DNA of 64,000 bases from assembly GCA_001939145.1 (NCBI GenBank), contig LSRX01001566.1, positions 47,595-111,594 on the forward strand, written 5' to 3'. The notes beneath the pieces are model-generated. The model did not search any database and was not told the origin of the DNA. It worked only from the letters and a program-made list of their open reading frames with translations. This stretch comes from Symbiodinium microadriaticum (lineage: Eukaryota > Sar > Dinophyceae > Suessiales > Symbiodiniaceae). Shown in pieces: positions 1 to 12,532 of the stretch; the first letter of the stretch is position 1, and each line of letters begins with the position of its first letter. Made by a program: the position numbers and the translations under genes.

Positions 1-3000
1 GTGACTGGGTCACACGCATGGAAGGCACACTTTCATTCCGGCATGTAGTGCAAGTCCACAACCGTCCGTGTAGCAGACGCCTACTTTAATGAATGCCATG
101 CTCTGCTGGGGTCTGTCATGAGAGATGCCCGGGGCCAAATCTATGCGTCACGATAGGGTGAGACGGGTACTGCCGAGCCCAACCAACCCGTACCGCCGGC
201 ACGAGCAAGGAAACAGGCCCCCCCAAAGCTCACGAAACCATCACAACAAAACGACCACGCTACGCGGCGGCAAGTCTTGCACCAACACATGCAGCACACA
301 AGCGCCAGCCTGCAGATACTGTCGAGTTTTGGAGCTCCGGCGTGGAAGCAGAACAGAGTCCAAGTTGGACGAGTCAGGCATCCACCAGGAAAAGATTGGC
401 ATGTGAAAAAGGCACGGGATAGTGGTCCTTGTAACTTGTATGTTGTATGTAATGCAAAAGGAGCCTAGGAACATCCCACGACGGACTAATGGAAATGGAG
501 CATCTGTGCGTTACCATGCAAGGTGATCTGGACAGCATGCAAGGAGCCTTGTCAAAAGGGGTAGATGTGCACACCTTTTGAGTGTGCTGCCGCGAAACCA
601 AGCTTCCACTGGCCACAGTTCCACACCCACTGTCGTGCATATTTACATGCTTTCAAACGTTCGAGTGTTTGATGTGGCAAAGGCACAGCAGCTGCAGAGA
701 CAACAAGTCATTATTGGTTCGGGCTTTCATTATTTGCTGGATTTCATTGAGTACCAAAGGATGCAGCCAACTTCCAGTGGTGGGTGGATGACCTTTTCCG
801 CTTCAAGTTTCAATGATTCAACTCGCACTGTTGGGTGTTTAGCGAAGATGCGGATGGCCTGTTGGCGAAAGCTGTGCCGCATCTCAGTGTGAGAGAGGGC
901 TGCGGAATCCAAACATGATATAGATGTGGCACGGCATGTTGCATGCTTGGTACAGAGGTCAGTGAGGTCATGGTACGCCTCCAGTCACTCGCTGTCAGTG
1001 CATTTGCACATCGCAAGGATGTCCGAAGCGGCCAATCGGAGCAGCGCCATGCAGCCTGCAAGCACCGAGACATGACACCTGGTAAAATTCGTGCTGCATC
1101 CTGCTCATGGACTCGCAAGGTTGCAGCAGGCAGAAGCAGCAGCGAGCCTACTTGACTGGTATTGGTCCATAGGGGTCTTTCATGAACATTTAAGAGCCTC
1201 AGGCTCAAGCCGCCAATCCCGCAGGCCCGCAGGCGGCAATAAGGAAACACATCACCAGACTATCACTAAGGAGCTTAGTGGCTTAGCGCTTGGGCAAGTT
1301 CTCGGCAAGTTCTCAGGTGTGGGTTCCGACCGTTCAGACTTCAGGTCCGACTTGCAGGGTTTAGGGTTCGAGCAGCGAGACAATTGGCAAGATGTCAGGG
1401 TGGTTGTTGCCGTTTGCATCCGCAAGATTCGCATCGATCACTGCAAGGGCGACACGCAGCGTCGACAGATGCACGGCTTCTTCCGGGCTGCCCGCGATAA
1501 AATGAGGTGCCCCCAACTGACAAGCGTTGTCGCGAATCTGGAAGCAGCTACCAGCAATCCTGGACCCGCAAAACTGGTGGGAACAACTCAGAAGCTTCGA
1601 CCTCCAGCAACTGGAATTGACGACTGACGACAGGACGATTGATTTAGCGTCTTCGACAATCGTTCTCACTGCGGCCTCAACCGGCCTGTTTTGGTCTCAG
1701 GACAACTCCAGTGCAAGTGTGGGGATGGGCTTGGTGCTGTTGGACGTGGCAGGTTCCCACCTAGCTCAGCGTAGACTCGGTCTACGACTGCACATGGCTG
1801 TACAATACCCCGCAGAGCACATCAGCTGCCCTTTGTGTGCCGACCTGCACCATCGTTTTCAGAAAATACAGCCGCATAGAAGGGTGTTGTGCTTCAGAGC
1901 AAGCGACTATCACTGGGTCCTGCGGCCCTGCTCGGCATTTGCACGCACTTGGTGAAACATTGTCCTCTGCTCCTCTCAAGTGCTTGTCGGTCCCTCCGGG
2001 GGTATTACGGGGCAGCCAAGGTATGTTGATCCTGCTCGGTGGAGATGGGAACGAGGCCTCATGTGCTCGACCATCTTGACCGCTCGTTGGAGCACGAGGC
2101 AGCGCAGCGTGGATCCGAGCTACAGCGAAGCCCAAAGGCATACTAGATTTGTTGGTCCTCTACGTCACGGCTTTTTAATGTGTTTACGAATGGACCTGCC
2201 TCCCCGGCCTCTCCTCAGGTGGGCACTCTGTGCCAGAAGACAAGCCGCCGCCCGTGGCTGCTGCCAGTATGCCCACTGTCACTACCCCATCCATGGCTGA
2301 TGTGAAGTACCAGGGTCCGGTGGAGACCCGTACTATGATGGACTATGCGGGGCCGATCGCCAGGGGATCAGGCGGCGGAACTCTCGAAGAGAGACATTGG
2401 TACAAATCGGCCAATCGGACCACATGTTCGAATGGCTCCACGCGCTCGCCACCATCTTGGTCATGGTCATCAAAGAAAAGGCCATCACCGGAGGTCTTAC
2501 AGCTTCAGAACGATTCCGCGCCATGACAGCCCGCCTCATGGTCGGCGCTGACGGCCAGCTCACCATCTAGATATGCCGGGTCTGCTTAAGACGGATGACA
2601 ATTTTGAGATTCCGACTCTCAGGTCAATTTACGATCAGACCCGCAGGACCTGCGGCGTATCCACTCGCATGATCATCTTCATGCCCAACAAAGATGGCAC
2701 GCGGGTTCGAAGATGCAGATAGACCGCAAGCTGGGAGACTCTCAAGCCAGGCAACACTATGAAAGGGCACAGGCTCGAGACAAGCGGCAGTCCGAGAACA
2801 TGCCGCCGTCCACAGACAAACGCCAGAGAAAGGAGAAAGGTTGGAAGCAACGAGGCTGGTCTGGCCAAAAGTGGTGGGAGACCCCCGGAGACCATGGCCC
2901 TTTATCGTCCAGTCAATGGAACTGGAAATATCGATGACGTTTCGCCGTGCACCATGGACTTTTGGCCGGCAATCAGCCCGTTGGTGGCTCGGCCTCTGCA

Positions 3001-5298
3001 CTCACTTCTACATTCTTCGCAAAGGCACTGGCCAAGCGTGCCTTTTTCCGCTTGCGCTGCTGTGACAACACTGATGCAGATCAGGAAAAAATAGCCGCGA
3101 CAGCTGCAGATCTTTTGTGAATGCCGAAGAGTAGTCAGCTTTCCGGCAGATCTCCGGTTTTTGACAGGCACAGGCAGGTTTAGCTTCGTGCTCAGACGGT
3201 GGTCCTGCTGTGTGGAGATCCTCTGAACCTCTCACGTGCTCGACGGTCCTTACGGATACAGAGCAGCCGCAGTGGCCAATCCTGCTCGGTGGAGATGGGG
3301 ATGGGGTTTCATGTGCCTGCCGGCTCTGAGCAGTACGAGGCAGCACAGCGTGGATCGGTCGCCAAGAGCCACAACGTCACACATCAGGTAGCTCAGTCAT
3401 GTTTTGATCTTCGGCTCGGTTTCACGCCTAGTGAGCACCTGGTGCGGTAATGTGCCCGCCATGCGTGGTGCCCGCTCGCGCAGCGTTCACTTGCAAAAAT
3501 TGTTGTTGTTGGCATCGCTGACATTGGCCGGGGTGGGGGAGAGGGGGGGGGTGAGTGGGCCGAAGTCGAGGCACAAACGTTGGGCACGTGGATTGAAGGT
3601 GTGGGCAGGGGGGAGGGGCGGGGGCCCTTCAAGGCGGCGCGCCGTCCACAGACTAGAAAAGCTTTTGCTGAGAACCGCGGCGCCAAGCTCGGGTCGGAGG
3701 AGGGAACAAGGGAGGCTTCCACCTCCGAGCCCATCATAACCCATCTGCAACGACGAGACGAAAGACGTCAGTGTCACCGGCGCCCAGGTCGCAGTGCTTG
3801 AGGATCCACTCGGCCGCGACCTGCTGGAAAGGACTGACATAGTTAAAGACCGCGCGGACATCTGCAGCAGACATCTGCCGACATGCAGCAGAAGTTTGAC
3901 GGAAGTTGACAGATGTGAAGGATGCCGGCGGTTGGCAAGCAAGCCTTCGTCCAAGCGTAGTTCTGCCCGGACTATCGGAGATGGTGTTTGCCTCCTTTCA
4001 GACGACTATTGGCTGTAAGTTGTAGAAAGTTTGCAATGTCCTCCTCGTGCAGAGTGACAAAGCGGCCTTCCATCATGTTTTGGCGACGAGCCTTCGGCCG
4101 TCCGAGGCCTTCAAACGGTGGTGCGAGGTCTGGGAGCCGCAGGAAAATCGCGGAAATTGCAACCAACTTAGCTTTGGTCAGTGCCGTCGCACGGTTCGGT
4201 TTTTTTGTTGGTCGGATGAAGCTCCACAGCGCCGTGAGACTTCCGAAGCTTTGTGTCCCCTAAAATTGACACTGTGCACTTAAAGCTATCGGATTCCACA
4301 GATGCTGCAGTTCACCACTCGGCTCAGCGCAGAAAATGTATTGCTTTCAGCTGCCAAGTCACTATCCGGCTTTTGAGAGCTCTCGCAGAGGCGGCCCGGC
4401 ATCGGCAATGGCAGCTCTCCGTTTTCTCGGGCAGAGATCTCGGCTGCCGATGTGACATGCCAAAATCTTCGCTGCGCCTTTTGCTCAGGCTCGAAGGCCC
4501 GTGGACGCAGGCGAAAATTGTTGCAGAGGTCACTCGCTTCAGTGCACCACACACAGTGCCAGTCTTATGCTCCGAATGGTACCGACCAGCCACCCCCGTT
4601 TCCATGGTTTCTTCTCGGTTCAGAGGCTCATCTTCGCTTGCCAAATCTACGCAACTACACTGCCACAATCAGCACTGATTCGCACCAGATCCTTGCAACC
4701 TTGAGTCATGTTGCATGCGAGAGCCCGAAGCCATCCGGAGACACTACGACGAGCCCTAGACCGAAAGAGAGCGAAGTCGAAAGTAGAACTTTGATCCTCG
4801 ACATTCAAGGCTGAATCCCGTACGGGGGCGCGACGACGGCTGACGAGCAGGACGATGCCGACGACGACAACGACGGATAACATCCAGCTCAGTGCTCGCA
4901 TCGAAAATGACAAAATGGATGTGCAGATGAGGTGCAGTGTCGGGGGTGTCTAATGAGGTGCATACGGGGTCGGCTATACATGACATATCCATCAAGTGGC
5001 CCTTGGTCAAAACTTTGTCGGCTTTCTCTGCCCTGGCTTGCGCTTTCAGTGCAGCCTGTCGGAACAGGATGTGAGGAGGTGCAGATAAGGTGCAGAATCG
5101 AATGTTTACAGGCAAGGCTGCGCGAGAGCTTCGCGACGCAGCGATATAGCAAGCCTGCTGTGGCGAGTTGAGTGGAAACTTGCAGTATTCAGCTCAGTAT
5201 CCAAACATTTGAAATATCAATGCCGAGCACGAAATGTGCGACAAGGATGAGCAAACAACGTAAGACAGAATGCTGCAACGAAAACTAGCGAGGTGTAG
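1..5298. other. No supportable gene in the first 5.3 kb
   Basis: Open frames on both strands are short, overlap one another and show no domain, motif or splice-phase continuity that I recognise. The only structure seen is a diverged duplication (1.96-2.12 kb and 3.20-3.36 kb) and a G-rich stretch near 3.53-3.63 kb. It may be intergenic or intronic. Confidence 0.5.
1960..3360 (+). repeat. Diverged direct repeat pair of about 150 bp (1960-2115 and 3200-3360)
   Basis: Both copies contain CCTGCTCGGTGGAGATGG, then CATGTGC, then ACGAGGCAGC.CAGCGTGGATC in the same order and spacing, with many substitutions between. The copies are about 1.25 kb apart in direct orientation. No coding potential is recognised. 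An old dispersed repeat or segmental duplication is the simplest reading. Confidence 0.45.
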
Positions 5299-5398
5299 AT
5301 GATCGGTGATTTCTCGGTGGTGCTGTCACAAGAGTGCAGAGTATCTACGTGTGAGCTGCCCTCCTCTGAAAGCTTTCTCTCTTTCTCCTTCGCTCCTT

Positions 5399-5892
5399 CA
5401 CTTGCTCTCTCTCTCTCTCTCTCTCTCTTTGTCCTTTGTCCTTTGTCTTTTGTCTTTTGTCTTTTGTCTTTTGTCTTTTGTCTTTTGTCTTTTGTCTTTT
5501 GTCTTTTGTCTGTCTGTCTCTCTCTCTCTCTCTCCCGCCCTGTCCCTCGCTGTGCCTATCCGCCTGTCCCCCTATCCAGGTATCCCCAGATCCCCCTATC
5601 TACCAATCTACTTATCTACTCATCTACCTATGTACCTATCTACCTATCTACTTACCTCCTTACCTACCTATCTACTTATCTACTTATCTACTTATCCATC
5701 TGTTTTGTTTATTTATCTATCCCTTCTATCCTGCTACCTACCTACCTACCTACCTACCTACCTACCTACCTACCTATCTACCTATCTACCTATCTACCTA
5801 TCTATCTTTCGATCCATCTACTAGTATCTATCTATTTGTCTATCTATCTATCTATCTATCTATCTCTGCCTCTCGCTCTCTCTGTCTGTCTG

Positions 5893-5940
<48 letters not shown>

Positions 5941-6266
5941 GGTCTGTCTCTCTGTCTGTCTCTTTGTCTGTCTCTGTCTGTCTCTCTGTCTGTCTCTGTC
6001 TGTCTCTCTGTCTGTCGCGCTGTCTGTCTCCGTCTGTCTCTGTCTGTCCGTCTGTCCGTCTGTCTGTCCGTCTGACTGTTTGTCTGTCTGTCTCTCTGTC
6101 TGTCTCTCTGTCTGTCTGTCTGTCTGTCTCTCTGTCTGTCTCCGTCTGTCTCTGTCTGTCTCTGCCTGTCCCTGACTGTCTCTGTCTGTCAGTGTCTCTC
6201 TCCCTCTCTGTGTTTCTCTCTCACACTCTTTTTCTCTTTCCCTCTCTGTCTCTGTCGCTGCCTCCG

Positions 6267-6299
<33 letters not shown>

Positions 6300-6305
6300 G
6301 GGTCC
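5399..6305 (+). repeat. Compound pyrimidine-rich microsatellite
   Basis: Consecutive blocks of (CT)n, (TTTTGTC)n, (CTATCTAC)n/(CTAC)n, (CTAT)n and (TGTC)n run for about 900 bp. A 415-residue frame crosses it but encodes only low-complexity Leu/Ser/Cys/Val strings in all three frames, so it is not called a gene. The plus strand is almost free of A outside the CTAY part, a strong strand asymmetry. Confidence 0.95.
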
Positions 6306-8429
6306 CTGGGTCTCGCTCTGACTGGGGAGTGGATTGGAGAGTCAGTCGTGTTTAAATTTGTGCTGGTGCTGGCTGTTGTTGCACCCTGTGTTTTGCTGAT
6401 TGGTGGAGTGCAGGTCATCATCCCTCACGGTCTGTTCACACAAGGTCGGCCGACTCGGCCAGGTGCAGAACAGTTCGGTGTGGTCCTGGAACCAGGCCTG
6501 AGCTTCCAGAACTGCTCCATCATGCTGCAGGTTTTGGGGCATGGAAGGTGCTTTCTGTCCAGTGGGTCTGCCAGTGGGTGCTTGTTTCTGCACTTGCAGG
6601 CTCCGAATCAGCGAGAGAAATTCTTCCAACGAGGCAGGTGTCGACCACAATCAGCTGAGAGCACCGTCAGAGATGCGAAGTGAATTCGGTGCGGGGAACA
6701 TAGAGGGACAAGAGATAAAGTTTCGGGGTAGGGAGCAGCAGCATCTTTGATGATTTGACTTTACACCAACTGCGGATGCATTTCGTGGGCAATTGGGGTA
6801 GTTTTTTCTTCCTGCTCTATCTCTGCCCGTGCTGTTTTGGGAAAGTGCATGTGCAGCATGTGCATGTGCAGCGGCATTGCTTCCTTGAGAGCCTCCCTCA
6901 ATTGAAGGCGTGGAGGGCAAGCCCATTTCGCCAGCCACACAACATCAATGTCAATGTCCTTTCGTTACGTTCTTGAAACCTCAACATTTGATTTGGCAGT
7001 GACTGGGTGAGATGCTTGATGTCGACAAGATGGAGTCGCTACGAAGCAGATACCAGCACACAAGCTGACTGCACACTTCAGTCTTTGTGAGGAGATGTCA
7101 GCTTCCGGCGTCCGTTGATTTGCAGTTTCACTCCCAAGCCGACCGAATCAGTCAACGAGGTGTTGTTCGGCTTGGCACGGTGTGACGGTCAGGCTCAGCT
7201 TTCTGACCAGCTTCGACAAGACCTTGCAGAGGCTTTCGAACTAGGCAGGGTGTCGAGGTGTCACGGCTTCATGTCTTCTCGATGGTATTCCCATCTGCCA
7301 CAGGTGGGATGATTTGCATCTTGGCACCGCGCCTAGCAGGCATACGTGGCACCCAGGACTGAGCAGGGACATCATGCTTGCTCAAAGAAAACATTTCAGT
7401 GGTGAATACTGGGGAAGTCCAAGGTCAACTACACTCGCTTGGGGGGTGGCCACTGGAGCCCGATAGGAGGTAGGGGGACTCAGATGCTCATACAACAGGT
7501 CTTGTTCTTATGAAGGTGTTCCGTCTATGTGGTGGCACACTGGTGGACCAGCAGGTTGGAGCGATGGCCATGTCCTCATCCTGGACACCAACGACACGCG
7601 ACTACCCCCCCACTGGGCCGGGAACTTTGAAACGTTCAATGCCTTGTGGGCCGTTGTGGGCGACCCACGGTCCAATTTGGCAGGTCAAGCTTGAAACGTT
7701 GACAAAGTCAATGTGCATCGAGCTCAGTGTTGCCTCCTGTTGCGGAGCGACAGCCCATGGGACACGGTGAGGCAGCCTCAACCGAGCAACGGGGAAACCA
7801 CGCGGGCTGCTACCTTACAGTTTAAGGTTTTCGCGCAATTTCGGGTGCTGTCACCAGTGCCTGCAAAACTAAGTGCCAAGGTACTTACTTCTGCGCAGAG
7901 GGGAGGTGTGCGGTGTGTGCAGCAGTGTTGACAGCGTTTCTGATATTCCGACATGTCCGAGGCTGACAGCGCGTGAGCCCGCCCGAAACTCCTTGCCAGG
8001 CAAGCCACCCTGTACAGGCGCTTGCAAGAAAGCTGTGCAAAAAGGCTAGATGGATGCGGCAGGAGGCAGCCACACCTCAGCGCAGAATGGCATGTATCCG
8101 GTCAGCAGGATCTGTGCCATGACATGTCATATGCATGGGCAATGGGGCGGGAGCAGAAACGGCGGCAGGAAGCGCAGGGACCTTACTCATAGCTCTCGTC
8201 ATCGAAGCTTTGCTCACGCTTGCACAGGCGGACACAAGGAGTCAAGGGAACTAAAGGTTTCGTCTGAGCTGCGTCTGAGCCCTCCAAAGGCGAAGAGTCA
8301 AGCAGCTCCTTGAGCGAGGCCAAGTGGATCGCAGGCTGAGGGCAGGGTGAGGGTAGTCACAGGTTGTCGATACTTTAAACTAAAAATGGTGGATGATGGG
8401 CTGATGGGGGGGGGTGTTGTGCCTCTGAA
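6306..8429. other. No supportable gene between the microsatellite and the ankyrin gene
   Basis: I looked for conserved motifs on both strands and saw none. Frames are below about 100 codons. Unrecognised 5' exons of the ankyrin gene that starts near 8.43 kb could lie here. Confidence 0.4.
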
Positions 8430-8430
8430 G

Positions 8431-9670
8431 GTCGCTGACGGCAGAGGAGGCGCAGAAGTTGTTTGTATGTATTGACAGAGGCGAGGTCCAGCAATTCGGG
8501 ATTGCTGCTTTGGCCGCTATAGAACTTAACGGACATTACGAAGCCCCTTGGTGCTGTGGTGTGCCCAAGATGTCTTTGCTGGACTTTGCAGCTTGGCGTG
8601 GCCGGGACAGTTTCGTTTCTGCTTTGGTCGCTGCCAATGCTGATCCAACGGAGAAAGCCCTCGACGACGCGGCCAGCATCATGGCAAAGCTGCCCAGGTC
8701 CTATGTCGCTTGGCTGGCGCGTGCCGCTGCCCAGTCCAGGCGAGCTGGCCAAGCTGCGTCTGTGCATCTGTCTGGTGCGAACTGCATCTGTAAAGACGGC
8801 AATTCGCAGTTCGCATCTCTGTGGGTCTTTTCGCCCTGTGCGCACCGCTGTTGTCCTCTGTGTCCTTGGCGCGCCTTTCGCGGGTTTGGCTATGGACAAG
8901 TGCCGGAACTGCGGTGTCCTGTTTGCGGTGTATCGTTCCAGGATCCTGCTTTGAGTTTCGTGGGGCAGCGGCGGGGCATCATCAGGCACGGTCCTGCTGG
9001 TCCTCTTGCTGAACATGTCCCTTGCAAGACTTGCGGCTGTCTCAATGCACCTGGGTCGTGCTGCTGCATCAACTGCAGCTTCGCGGTGAGTCAAGTGTCC
9101 TCCTTCACCCAGGAGCCAGAAGCAGAGTTGCAGAGTTTGGTTTTTTTCTTGCCAGATTGGTTAAGAACACATGGGCAGAAGACACTGCGACGGCGCCGAA
9201 CTCTCAAGAAATGGCAGGCCTTGCCGGACGAAATACCAGAAGATATGGAAGAGCGCTTTGAACTGCAAGCTGCTCTGGAGGCCAGCAGGCCAAAGCATGG
9301 AAATGCTGGAAGTTCGGAGTTTTGCCTCCCAGCATTTTCTGCAATGACACTCTGCACAGCCGTTTGGAGGCCCTTGCTAAAATGCCTGGGTTACAGAGAC
9401 GCGTCTCTTCGTTCGGCCCAGGCTAAGGCGAAGGCAAAGCGGCCGTTGGCCGGCGCCTTCCGTGCTCTGAGTCCCAGCGAGGTGGCTGCGGAAAAGCTCG
9501 GCGTCACACGGAAGAACCGCTCCGAGCGCTTCCGAGCAGCGGCCGAAGTCGGAGATTTTCGACGAGTCCAAGCAATGTTGGATGCCGGAGTGGACATCGA
9601 TTCGCCCAACGAGTACGGTCAGACGCCCCTCTTTTTGGCAGCCTTCGAAAGGCATCGAGACGTGGTGGAG
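8431..9670 (+). CDS. Ankyrin-repeat protein with Cys-rich zinc-binding clusters, main exon
   Basis: A frame of about 413 codons is open from a stop at 8426. There is no ATG at its start, so it probably begins at an internal splice acceptor near 8430 (AAG|GTCGCTG). The N-terminal part resembles ankyrin helices (SLLDFAAWRGRDSFVSAL). Next comes a RING-like cluster (residues about 125-155: CAHRCCPLCPW then LRCPVCG) and a second Cys cluster near residues 190-212 (CKTCGCLNAPGSCCCINC). A clear ankyrin repeat closes the exon (FRAAAEVGDFRRVQ, DSPNEYGQTPLFLAAF). It ends in phase 0 at GTG GTG GAG followed by a GC-type donor. Ankyrin repeats bind proteins and the Cys clusters probably bind zinc. The substrate and any ubiquitin-ligase role are unknown. 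Confidence 0.7.
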
Positions 9671-9720
9671 GCAGGTTTCAGGTTCAAGTCCTTCACTTGA
9701 CATGAGTTCGACCTTGCCAG

Positions 9721-9972
9721 TTGCTTCTTTCCTGGGGCGCTGACCCGGCCAAGAAATGCCATGGTGGCGGCCTTCCGGCTCTCGCTCGCTCAGCCTCAGC
9801 CTTTCGGATGCCGTCGCCTAGGCCGGTCATCTTTCGATGTGTCCGACTTCCAAGAGCCCCAGTGGGCAGCCACAGGTGTCCGGTACTTCCGGTGAGACTG
9901 CCGTTGCCAGAGCACGTGGCTCATCTCGGAGCCCTACACGTGGCGGCCTTGATCTGCCGTGTACTGGATTGA
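9721..9972 (+). CDS. Ankyrin-repeat protein, next exon (3' end uncertain)
   Basis: The ankyrin consensus broken at 9670 (…RDVVE) resumes here as LLLSWGADPAKKCHGGG, which gives the standard VVELLLSWGADP. The intron between is 9671-9720: 50 nt, GC donor, CCAG acceptor, phase 0. After about 17 codons the frame stays open to 9972 but loses ankyrin character. A piece near its end (HLGALHVAALIC) again resembles an ankyrin repeat, so another unresolved short intron may lie inside. Confidence 0.6.
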   Translation: MLLSWGADPAKKCHGGGLPALARSASAFRMPSPRPVIFRCVRLPRAPVGSHRCPVLPVRLPLPEHVAHLGALHVAALICRVLD

Positions 9973-10154
9973 AGGTCTCGGCAGCACAGTGCAGAGGTAG
10001 ACGGCTTTTTCGAGGAATGCTTTCTGACATGGCTCCAGGACAGAAGTCGAAAGTTGAATTGAAAGCCACGCAAGTTAGAGTCTGAAAGGAGCTCTGGAAG
10101 TCCCTTCCGCCTGCTCCTTTCGCACACGAGGTTGGAGCCTCATGTCTTTTCTGC

Positions 10155-10187
10155 GGTTCAGGGGTCGAAGTCTACCCCTGCGTTTTG
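10155..10187 (+). repeat. Left terminal inverted repeat of the AT-rich element
   Basis: This arm matches the reverse complement of 12264-12302. The right arm carries a few extra G/C residues in its C-run (CGACCCCCCCC). Confidence 0.75.
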
Positions 10188-12035
10188 CATATTTTAGGAA
10201 TACGTGTAATACGTGCGTATGAGTCATAAGGAAGACAATGAGAAAGTTGCAACATGGAAATACACGACTCGTTGTAAGCGTCTCTAAAATTTCATGTCTT
10301 AACTAGGTCCTTTATTCAGTGGTACGTCTATGAATATATTCGAGGGTTCAATCTATCGAACTATATATTGAGGAATGGAAATCTCATATTTAATGTCAAT
10401 ATAGGTAGAAGTCTATGCATGAATATATAAGATTAGTATCCCTGACTGCAGTAATATGACTAATTAGTAATCATTGTAAAATCATTACGTGTTCGGTTCA
10501 CTTGTTGGAAAGAGTGCTAAATGCACTATATTATTGTCATCTTCAAATTGGGTTGCTTTTAGTTAACAAGCACTCCGCCTAAAGAGATCCGAGGATTTAG
10601 TCTACTCGGTTAATTATCACTGTGGTTGAGAAAAGAATATGTACTCCTTCTATACCTGATAAAATACGTTTTTCTTTGAGGTATACATTATCCCTAGAGA
10701 TATTACTCTGAACTATGCTGTGAAGGTATATGTAGATACATATGCTGTATATTTCGATCAATTGGCAGACGACAAACTTTTTTATGTTGTTAGTATACTT
10801 AGCTCTGAAGTCTGACTATTTTTAGCTCAGCAAATATTGTGCTTGAATTGCTCCGAGGAGTCAGTATACCCAATTATCTAGTTATCAACATAATAACTAC
10901 CGTTTCTATAGTCAGTAATCCACATAAGTATGTCATTATCCGTGAGTGTAGTAATATGACTGTCAGTTATGATAAATATAATGTTCTATCTCTTCGTGGA
11001 TGGTAACTGGCCAAGCACTCCATGAATAAACTTAACTGCAGCGAGACATCTCCAGGTTATTTTGGCCCTTATTCAAACATGTACGCCTCCAAGGTTCTAC
11101 TGTACTGGTTCTAGTAATTCTAGTAAGCAGCTTATTGGGTAAATCGCAACAACGAATCTCAAGCCAAACCTGTAGCAGTTAACAGACCCTGGAAGTTCAA
11201 TTCTTTATTCAGCTGGTTAATATTGGTCCTCAACTTTTGCGCATGCAAGAAATGGCGCACCCTAAACGTGGATATCGAAGTAATATACTTGATAGGTACA
11301 TCTAAAAATGTGTAGTTTGTTTGTTGTCCTAAGACTTGTAGTATAAGAATAAGTATGTTTGTTGGGCTGGCCCCGCCAACTTAAATGCACAGTACGGCGA
11401 AAGGCTACAGCCCAGTGTTCATACCAATTGAAACCACTTGTACTGGAACATAGGGCATTGTGTAATACGTGTTCAGATAACTGACATATAATGAAGAGAT
11501 AACACCATAATAAGTTATAGAAAGATACATAGCACCGAGTGCTTCTAAACAACTTTGCAATCTTTGCTCCAGCAACAATATCCAACAATAATGTTTAAGG
11601 TGTCCTTATATTTGTTGTCTACTTCCCCAATGACTAACCTCTCGTGCAACATACAGAATTGGGCGAAATACAATTGCATTTTGAATTGAAGTTGTTCTAG
11701 AGAACACAGGTTAAAGCGACAGTCGATATTTAATTTAACTGCAGCTGTCAGTTATAGTACCTCGATGCCATATCTTGATCCGTGTCATCTTGGAAGACTA
11801 CAGTTGAAGCTAAAAAGGCACACGACATGGGGCGAGTTTGCCGGACCACGTAATTTCCCCCGCTGCGTTTCCGGCAGTTCAGTTACGCCTCTTCGACAAC
11901 ATCAGTGTCAACTCTTGCTCCCAGGGGGGCTGCTGTGACAAAAAACCCTAAAACATGACAGCCCCCTTCCCTTGACACAACCAACTCTTCCAGAATATAA
12001 CTAGAAATATGCACAAACGGACGAGTTCTGAATTA

Positions 12036-12185
12036 ATGTTTTTTTGTTTTTGTTTTTTGGGTTTGTTTGGTTTTGTTGTTTTTGGTATTTTTGGTTTTGT
12101 TTTTGGTGATATTTTTGGTTTTGTTGTTTTGGATATTTTTGGTTTTGCTTTTTTTGGTATTTTGGGTTTTGTTTTTTGTTCAGGG
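12036..12185 (+). repeat. T/G low-complexity tract inside the AT-rich element
   Basis: Imperfect reiterations of TTTTTGGTTTTGT occur over about 150 bp, with no A except in TATTT pieces. The reverse frame reads as a Lys/Pro-rich repeat (KTTKPKI type), which is a consequence of the repeat rather than a gene. Confidence 0.8.
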
Positions 12186-12263
12186 AAAAGGGTTGTTGTG
12201 TATTTTAGGTCTGTAGCAGAAGAGTTGACAGCGAAGTCGTCGAACAGGCGTACTTGAACTGCC

Positions 12264-12302
12264 CAAAACGCAGGGGTAGACTTCGACCCCCCCCTCTGAA
12301 CC
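12264..12302 (-). repeat. Right terminal inverted repeat of the AT-rich element
   Basis: This is the partner of the left arm at 10155-10187. It is followed immediately by the second CTTTTCT copy. Confidence 0.75.
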
Positions 12303-12532
12303 CTTTTCTTCACATCCCTGGGGCATACTAGCTGTGCTCCCTATGCTCCCTGTGCTCCCTGCTCTGAGGGCGATGCACCCGATGAACCTCTAGCTGAGGA
12401 CGCAAAGCTACAAGTGTGCAAAATGGAAGGACATCCCATGACATTCCGGCAGTGTGACCTTCGCAAGGAATCCCAGCAAAAGAAAATGGCGTCACCCACC
12501 CAGAGCACCTGGTCAGCCAGCATGGACTTTGT

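Larger units (their letters stand above)
10153..12302. mobile_element. AT-rich insertion with terminal inverted repeats and 7-bp target duplication
   Basis: The left end (GGTTCAGGGGTCGAAGTC… from 10155) is the reverse complement of the right end (…GACTTCGACCCC with CTCTGAACC, ending 12302). The arms share about 30 matching bases, including GTCGAAGTCTACCCCTGCG and the following TTTTG. CTTTTCT lies directly outside both ends (10146-10152 and 12303-12309), as expected of a target-site duplication. The interior from about 10.19 to 11.8 kb is strikingly AT-rich against the GC-rich surroundings and has no convincing ORF. I read it as a non-autonomous TIR DNA transposon; the superfamily is undetermined. 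Confidence 0.75.

Noticed and set aside
5299..6683. Open frames of up to 415 codons across 5.3-6.7 kb
   Set aside because: They are open only because of CT, CTAC and TGTC microsatellites. The products are simple Leu/Ser/Cys/Val strings in every frame.
8375..9094. A 239-codon minus-strand frame opposite the ankyrin gene
   Set aside because: It is antisense to a frame with clear ankyrin and Cys-cluster motifs and has none of its own.
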